From positions 1 to 41,172 of the forward strand of contig JAKCBQ010000012.1 of NCBI GenBank assembly GCA_021839245.1: 41,172 nt of DNA, read 5' to 3'. The stretch is from Pseudomonadota bacterium (GTDB lineage: Bacteria; Pseudomonadota; Gammaproteobacteria; JAKAQQ01). Under the pieces are notes generated by a model. The model was not told the DNA's origin, ran no database searches, and saw nothing but the letters and a program-made list of their open reading frames with translations. The position numbers and the translations under genes are program-made. Of the stretch, positions 40,862 through 41,172 are shown one piece after another (position 1 is the stretch's first letter; each line of letters starts with the position of its first letter).

Positions 40862-41172
40862 TCAGCGATCACGCGCCGGGAGTTCGGTCAAGGCCCGCAC
40901 GACGCGGAGGGGCACACCCGGATAGAGCGCGTGGAGCGCCTTGTACGGCCCGCTCACGACCTTCTCCCCCGTCCGGAGTCCGCCGAGGATGGATTGCCAG
41001 GTGTCGTTCGCGATGCCGAGACGGACCGCGACACGCCGGGCGCGCCCGTGCACATCGAGGTAGACGTAGGGCTTGCCGACCGCGTCGATGCTCCGCACGG
41101 CGTGGTGGACACGCCCGTAAAGGACGGCGGCCACGGGCACACTCAGCCGGGGCCCGGAGCTCGCCACATCGA
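40862..41172 (-). CDS. MacA-like periplasmic adaptor, C-terminal part (runs off the window)
   Basis: Only the last 103 codons are inside the window. They read VPVAAVLYGRVHHAVRSI, YVYLDVHGRARRVAVRLGIA and ILGGLRTGEKVVSGPYKALH, which matches the membrane-proximal region of MacA/HlyD-type adaptors. Its stop is 9 bp before the ATPase start. With the two MacB-like subunits it forms the periplasm-spanning part of a tripartite exporter, with an outer-membrane channel expected elsewhere. Assignment rests on this partial sequence plus context. Confidence 0.8.
   Translation of the reverse strand, partial: DVASSGPRLSVPVAAVLYGRVHHAVRSIDAVGKPYVYLDVHGRARRVAVRLGIANDTWQSILGGLRTGEKVVSGPYKALHALYPGVPLRVVRALTELPARDR

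Noticed and set aside
1-41172. CRISPR arrays, tRNA or rRNA genes, prophage or defence islands
   Set aside because: No regularly spaced repeats, no cloverleaf or rRNA sequence, and no Cas, restriction, toxin-antitoxin or phage protein signatures were seen on either strand.

Overview
The window is chromosomal DNA from a high-GC proteobacterium, most likely a gammaproteobacterium. SpeD is of the Escherichia coli proenzyme type, EttA has exactly the E. coli length (555 aa), and a Coq7-type ubiquinone hydroxylase, RimK, iron SodB, DsbD and DjlA-like genes are present. A free-living, possibly acidophilic or chemolithotrophic relative is an inference only. Genes are packed tightly: stop and start codons overlap (GTGA or TGATG) in many tandem pairs, and convergent genes sit 8-50 bp apart or overlap. 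Several promoters lie so close to the start codon that leaders must be short or absent.

Layout. 1-3.3 kb: 5' part of sodB, an unknown protein, nadC and tyrS. 3.3-6.5 kb: a large membrane diguanylate cyclase with a decayed EAL domain and a C-terminal CZB-like zinc domain. 6.7-11.4 kb: dsbD, a divergent Nramp transporter behind a perfect 17-bp palindrome, an OsmC-like protein and a PrpA-like phosphatase. 11.5-16.2 kb: a secreted 1030-aa Asp-box beta-propeller protein and a thioredoxin-NHL lipoprotein. 16.2-18.1 kb: an acquired segment. 18-21.4 kb: glyA-nrdR-ribD-ribE, coupled on the minus strand. 21.5-24.8 kb: rimK-ettA and fpr. 24.9-29.5 kb: a GlcF-like Fe-S protein, an MFS symporter, a JmjC-like cupin and isoaspartyl peptidase. 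29.5-35 kb: YihY-wHTH, qor, coq7, speD, rpe and a TerB/J-domain protein. 35.1-41.2 kb: an exported YVTN propeller with a GlyGly-CTERM-like tail coupled to purC, a BtuF-like protein without a signal peptide, and a MacAB-type export system cut by the window end.

The most unusual region is 16158-18103. A 220-bp direct repeat (about 96% identical; 9 mismatches counted by eye) flanks a lower-GC insert of about 1.5 kb. Each repeat copy spans the place where the thioredoxin-NHL gene and ribE converge and overlap. The left copy keeps the NHL gene intact and holds a decaying ribE tail; the right copy keeps ribE intact and holds a decaying NHL tail. The insert carries an outer-membrane beta-barrel gene whose leader is joined to a broken IS3-family orfA. 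DNA was therefore inserted into an overlapping gene pair without destroying either gene, because the junction was duplicated.

No tRNA, rRNA, CRISPR array, integrase or complete insertion sequence was seen. No defence system was recognised.
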